Assembly: GCF_007748115.1 (NCBI RefSeq) | Contig: NZ_CP036289.1 | Span: forward strand, 4,278,001-4,342,000 | DNA length: 64,000 bases | Direction: 5' to 3' | DNA from: Bremerella volcania | GTDB taxonomy: Bacteria > Planctomycetota > Planctomycetia > Pirellulales > Pirellulaceae | Shown here: positions 61,991 to 64,000 of the stretch, piece after piece | How positions within the stretch are numbered: the stretch's first letter is position 1 | How the letters are laid out: each line of letters starts with the position of its first letter | Translations under genes and position numbers: made by a program | The notes under the pieces: generated by a model | What the model was told of the DNA's origin: nothing | Database searches by the model: none | Seen by the model: the letters and a program-made list of their open reading frames with translations, nothing else

Positions 61991-63178
61991 TTAACTCTCC
62001 GCTTCGGGCGAGGTTTCTTCCTTCATCGGCGTCGGCTCGGAAGTCGACTCCGGCGAAGGCTCTTCCGCTGGTTTGTCTTCCTGGGTTACTTCATCCTTGG
62101 GCAGATACTTGGCGATCTCTTCAGGAATCGGCTTATCCAGCAGTTCGTCGATCACGCCGGCACTGCGCTCCTGGGCGTTGAGTTGTTCCATCATGCCGAC
62201 GAAGATCATCACGTCGCCGCCGTCGGGAATGGCTTCCTTCACCAGGCGTCCCACTTCGCGGCCGGCCAGGTAATTGTGCGTGCCGATGTAGAACTTACGC
62301 TTGCTGTTGGGGGCGTCCGAGTCGTGACAGATGACGTTACCATGGAACGCTTCCACCGCCTTGTTGATCAAACCGGTTTGGCTCTCCGGCGAACTCGGGC
62401 TCATGGCAAGTGCCTGGCAGCCATCGCCGATCTTGCGTTCGATGAAACGCTTTTGCTCTTCCTGCGTACCATTTGGCGGATGGTAGACTTCGCACTCAGC
62501 GTTGAAGATCGGCTCGGCAACGCGAACTCCTTCTTCGGCATAGTTCCAGAAGGGATCGACCGTATTGGTCAGGAAGGCGATCTTCACCTTCTCGCTGGTG
62601 TCGTAATTCGGCTGGTTGTGCGGAGGCGGCGTTCCGTTGCCCGCTTTGATGCGGTTCAGTTCGGCCTGAAACTCTTCGACGTTGTCCTTACGGATGGCTT
62701 TGAAGGGAACGAAGATCAAATTGCTTTCCGGGATGTCGAGCGACTGCCCGCGAGCCAAAGCCGAGAGAAACTCAACCGACTTGTATCCGAAGACGAACGG
62801 CTGCTGAACGACCGTGCCGTGTACCTTGCCGTCTTCGATTCCTTTGAGCGTGACCGGGTCTTCATCAAAACCGATGACTTGAATCTGGCCCGTCTTGCCG
62901 GCTCCTTCGACCGCACTCAAGATCATGGGCGGATTGTAGGCCCACAGCCCAACCATCGCTTTCAGGTTCGGATTGTTGGCAATCGCCGACTCGGCATTTT
63001 GCTTGGCCCGGGCATGGTCGGTGTTGTCGGTACGAATCCCAAGAATACGATACTTGCCTGCTTCGATGGGGAACTCGTAACCGCCGCTACCGGCTGCTTG
63101 ATTCTCCGTCTTGGCGCGGCAACTGGCAAAGGTCGTAGCGACCAACAAAACCAACAACAGTCTAGGAAGTCGATTCAA
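61991..63178 (-). CDS. Sugar-binding lipoprotein (RbsB type) with an acidic C-terminal tail
   Basis: A 395-residue protein. A lipoprotein signal (LPRLLLVLLVATTFASC, lipobox Cys near 20) precedes the periplasmic binding protein type 1 fold. The fold shows IRTDNTDHARAKQNAESAIA, LKAMVGLWAYNPPMILSAVE and VIGFDEDPVTLKGIEDGKVH, with later KVKIAFLTNTVDPFWNYAEE, showing that the fold covers two stretches. The last 40 residues are Pro/Glu/Ser/Thr-rich (EEPSPESTSEPTPMKEE), unlike typical sugar-binding proteins. It delivers sugar to the RbsA/RbsC pair. The 63179-63476 stretch before it must hold the promoter; nothing else is seen there. Confidence 0.88.
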   Translation of the reverse strand: MNRLPRLLLVLLVATTFASCRAKTENQAAGSGGYEFPIEAGKYRILGIRTDNTDHARAKQNAESAIANNPNLKAMVGLWAYNPPMILSAVEGAGKTGQIQVIGFDEDPVTLKGIEDGKVHGTVVQQPFVFGYKSVEFLSALARGQSLDIPESNLIFVPFKAIRKDNVEEFQAELNRIKAGNGTPPPHNQPNYDTSEKVKIAFLTNTVDPFWNYAEEGVRVAEPIFNAECEVYHPPNGTQEEQKRFIERKIGDGCQALAMSPSSPESQTGLINKAVEAFHGNVICHDSDAPNSKRKFYIGTHNYLAGREVGRLVKEAIPDGGDVMIFVGMMEQLNAQERSAGVIDELLDKPIPEEIAKYLPKDEVTQEDKPAEEPSPESTSEPTPMKEETSPEAES

Positions 63179-63476
63179 GGGAAAGATCCTTCGAGGAGTT
63201 ATGGCGAGGGGAAAACCCGAGAATTTGAAGAGAAAAACGCTATCTTAAGCCGCAAACATGCTCAAGGCAACTATCCTACGCGTTAAAGCGCATCGCCGGG
63301 CAGCTTCCTGCCCATCGCGATAGGTAAAGCCGGTACAGTTTGACCGATGGCACCAGCCAGACGATTATCCACGCCAAAGGTATTCTCCAGTGGAGGATCA
63401 CGCTACATTGCCTACGAGCAAATCGCTTAGCATGGTCTCGGATTGATTTTCAACGACCCTAACGAGGACTCGTTCG

Positions 63477-64000
63477 ATGGGAATGATTGGTTGTTTCTGT
63501 GCCCTGGAGGATGAAGACCTTGAGGCGATTATCCACGAGCCCAGAAGAGTTCATCTGCTTTGGGATGATTCCATTCCGCCGCGTCGGCAACCTTCGTGGC
63601 TGGCTCGGTTGTTTGGAGCGAAGTTGCATCCTGAAACCGAAGTCGATTCGTGGCAGCTTTCGAAACCGGTTTCCGAAACCGATGTCGACAAGGCCTGGCA
63701 TGGCATCCACTTTCTGCTGACCGGGACCGACTGGGAAGGCGAAGGCCCGGAGGCGTTCATCGTGCATGGTGGACAGGAGATCGCTGAAGAAGTTGGCTAT
63801 GGCTACCCACGCGGATTTACTTCCCAAGAGGTCAAAGAGATCGACGCGGTACTGTCGTCCATGGATGCTCAGAACCTATATGACAATGCTGATCCTGCCG
63901 AATTCGCCAAGTACGGAATATATCCGGAAGTCTGGAAAGACGAACCGAAGGAAGAATGTATTGGTTACGTCACCGAGTACTTTCAACAATTGCAAGCATT
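63477..64000 (+). CDS. DUF1877-family protein (cut by window edge)
   Basis: ATG 63477 with GAGG about 10 nt upstream opens a frame that is still open at the last base. MGMIGCFCALEDEDLEAI followed by WHGIHFLLTGTDWEGEG and VLSSMDAQNLYD match the DUF1877/YfbM-type pattern (GMIGxF start; WHxLHxLLTG core). The C-terminus is outside the window. The function of the family is not established. It is divergent from the sugar ABC operon. Confidence 0.78.
   Translation, partial: MGMIGCFCALEDEDLEAIIHEPRRVHLLWDDSIPPRRQPSWLARLFGAKLHPETEVDSWQLSKPVSETDVDKAWHGIHFLLTGTDWEGEGPEAFIVHGGQEIAEEVGYGYPRGFTSQEVKEIDAVLSSMDAQNLYDNADPAEFAKYGIYPEVWKDEPKEECIGYVTEYFQQLQA

Overview
This window reads as a chromosome segment of a planctomycete, most likely Pirellulaceae (Blastopirellula/Bremerella-like; inferred from gene content and style, not from a database search). 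Supporting traits are a Gram-negative envelope gene set (LpxC, OmpH/Skp), DUF1571 and planctomycete-type secreted proteins, a cytochrome bd-like oxidoreductase with a fused cytochrome c, many Ser/Thr-kinase, FHA and secretin-like genes, and short operons on both strands.

Positions 1-13199 are the right-hand part of an integrated element that continues beyond the left edge. It abuts the 3' end of a tRNA-Val gene (13199-13272). From left to right it holds the tail of an unknown gene, a cluster of TTTGCCCGGACA repeats, two small excisionase-type HTH proteins, two small unknown proteins, an 817-residue zinc-ribbon/Toprim/SF3 primase-helicase (P4-alpha-like), and an iteron-rich AT-rich stretch that looks like the replication origin. 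Next come two unknown genes, then a compact tail cassette: a tail-chaperone pair joined by a canonical A AAA AAC -1 frameshift site, followed by a 678-residue tape-measure-like protein. A reverse-strand lipoprotein follows, then a structured-RNA candidate, two proteins sharing a repeated RGH(I/L) domain, a small membrane protein, and a tyrosine integrase broken by one in-frame TGA. I see no terminase, capsid, portal, major tail or lysis gene in this part. The element may therefore be a phage satellite or a reduced prophage that carries only the tail-length-determining module.

Positions 13273-64000 are chromosomal housekeeping and envelope genes. In order: a polytopic membrane protein, an aldose-1-epimerase-like protein, a small c-type cytochrome, an oligopeptide ABC importer (binding protein plus two permeases, no ATPase), a Ser/Thr kinase receptor, rsgA, ftsH, a NUDIX hydrolase, a secreted haem-motif protein, acylphosphatase, an ABC-2 type permease, a Gfo/Idh/MocA oxidoreductase, lpxC, an OmpH-like chaperone, an M28 peptidase with a PDZ domain, an FHA-GAF histidine kinase, an MBL-fold hydrolase, a DUF1571 protein, a GNAT/BioF2-like protein, and the two-gene cytochrome bd-like complex.

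The last third holds three tandem secretin-like exported proteins, pepA, a LarA/DUF2088 protein, an NfeD-flotillin pair, a GspF-like protein, a Gly/Pro-rich exported protein, tyrA, a PurS-PurL fusion with purQ, and a ribose-type sugar ABC operon. A DUF1877 gene is cut by the right edge. Several intergenic spaces hold hairpin terminators or dispersed palindromic repeats.
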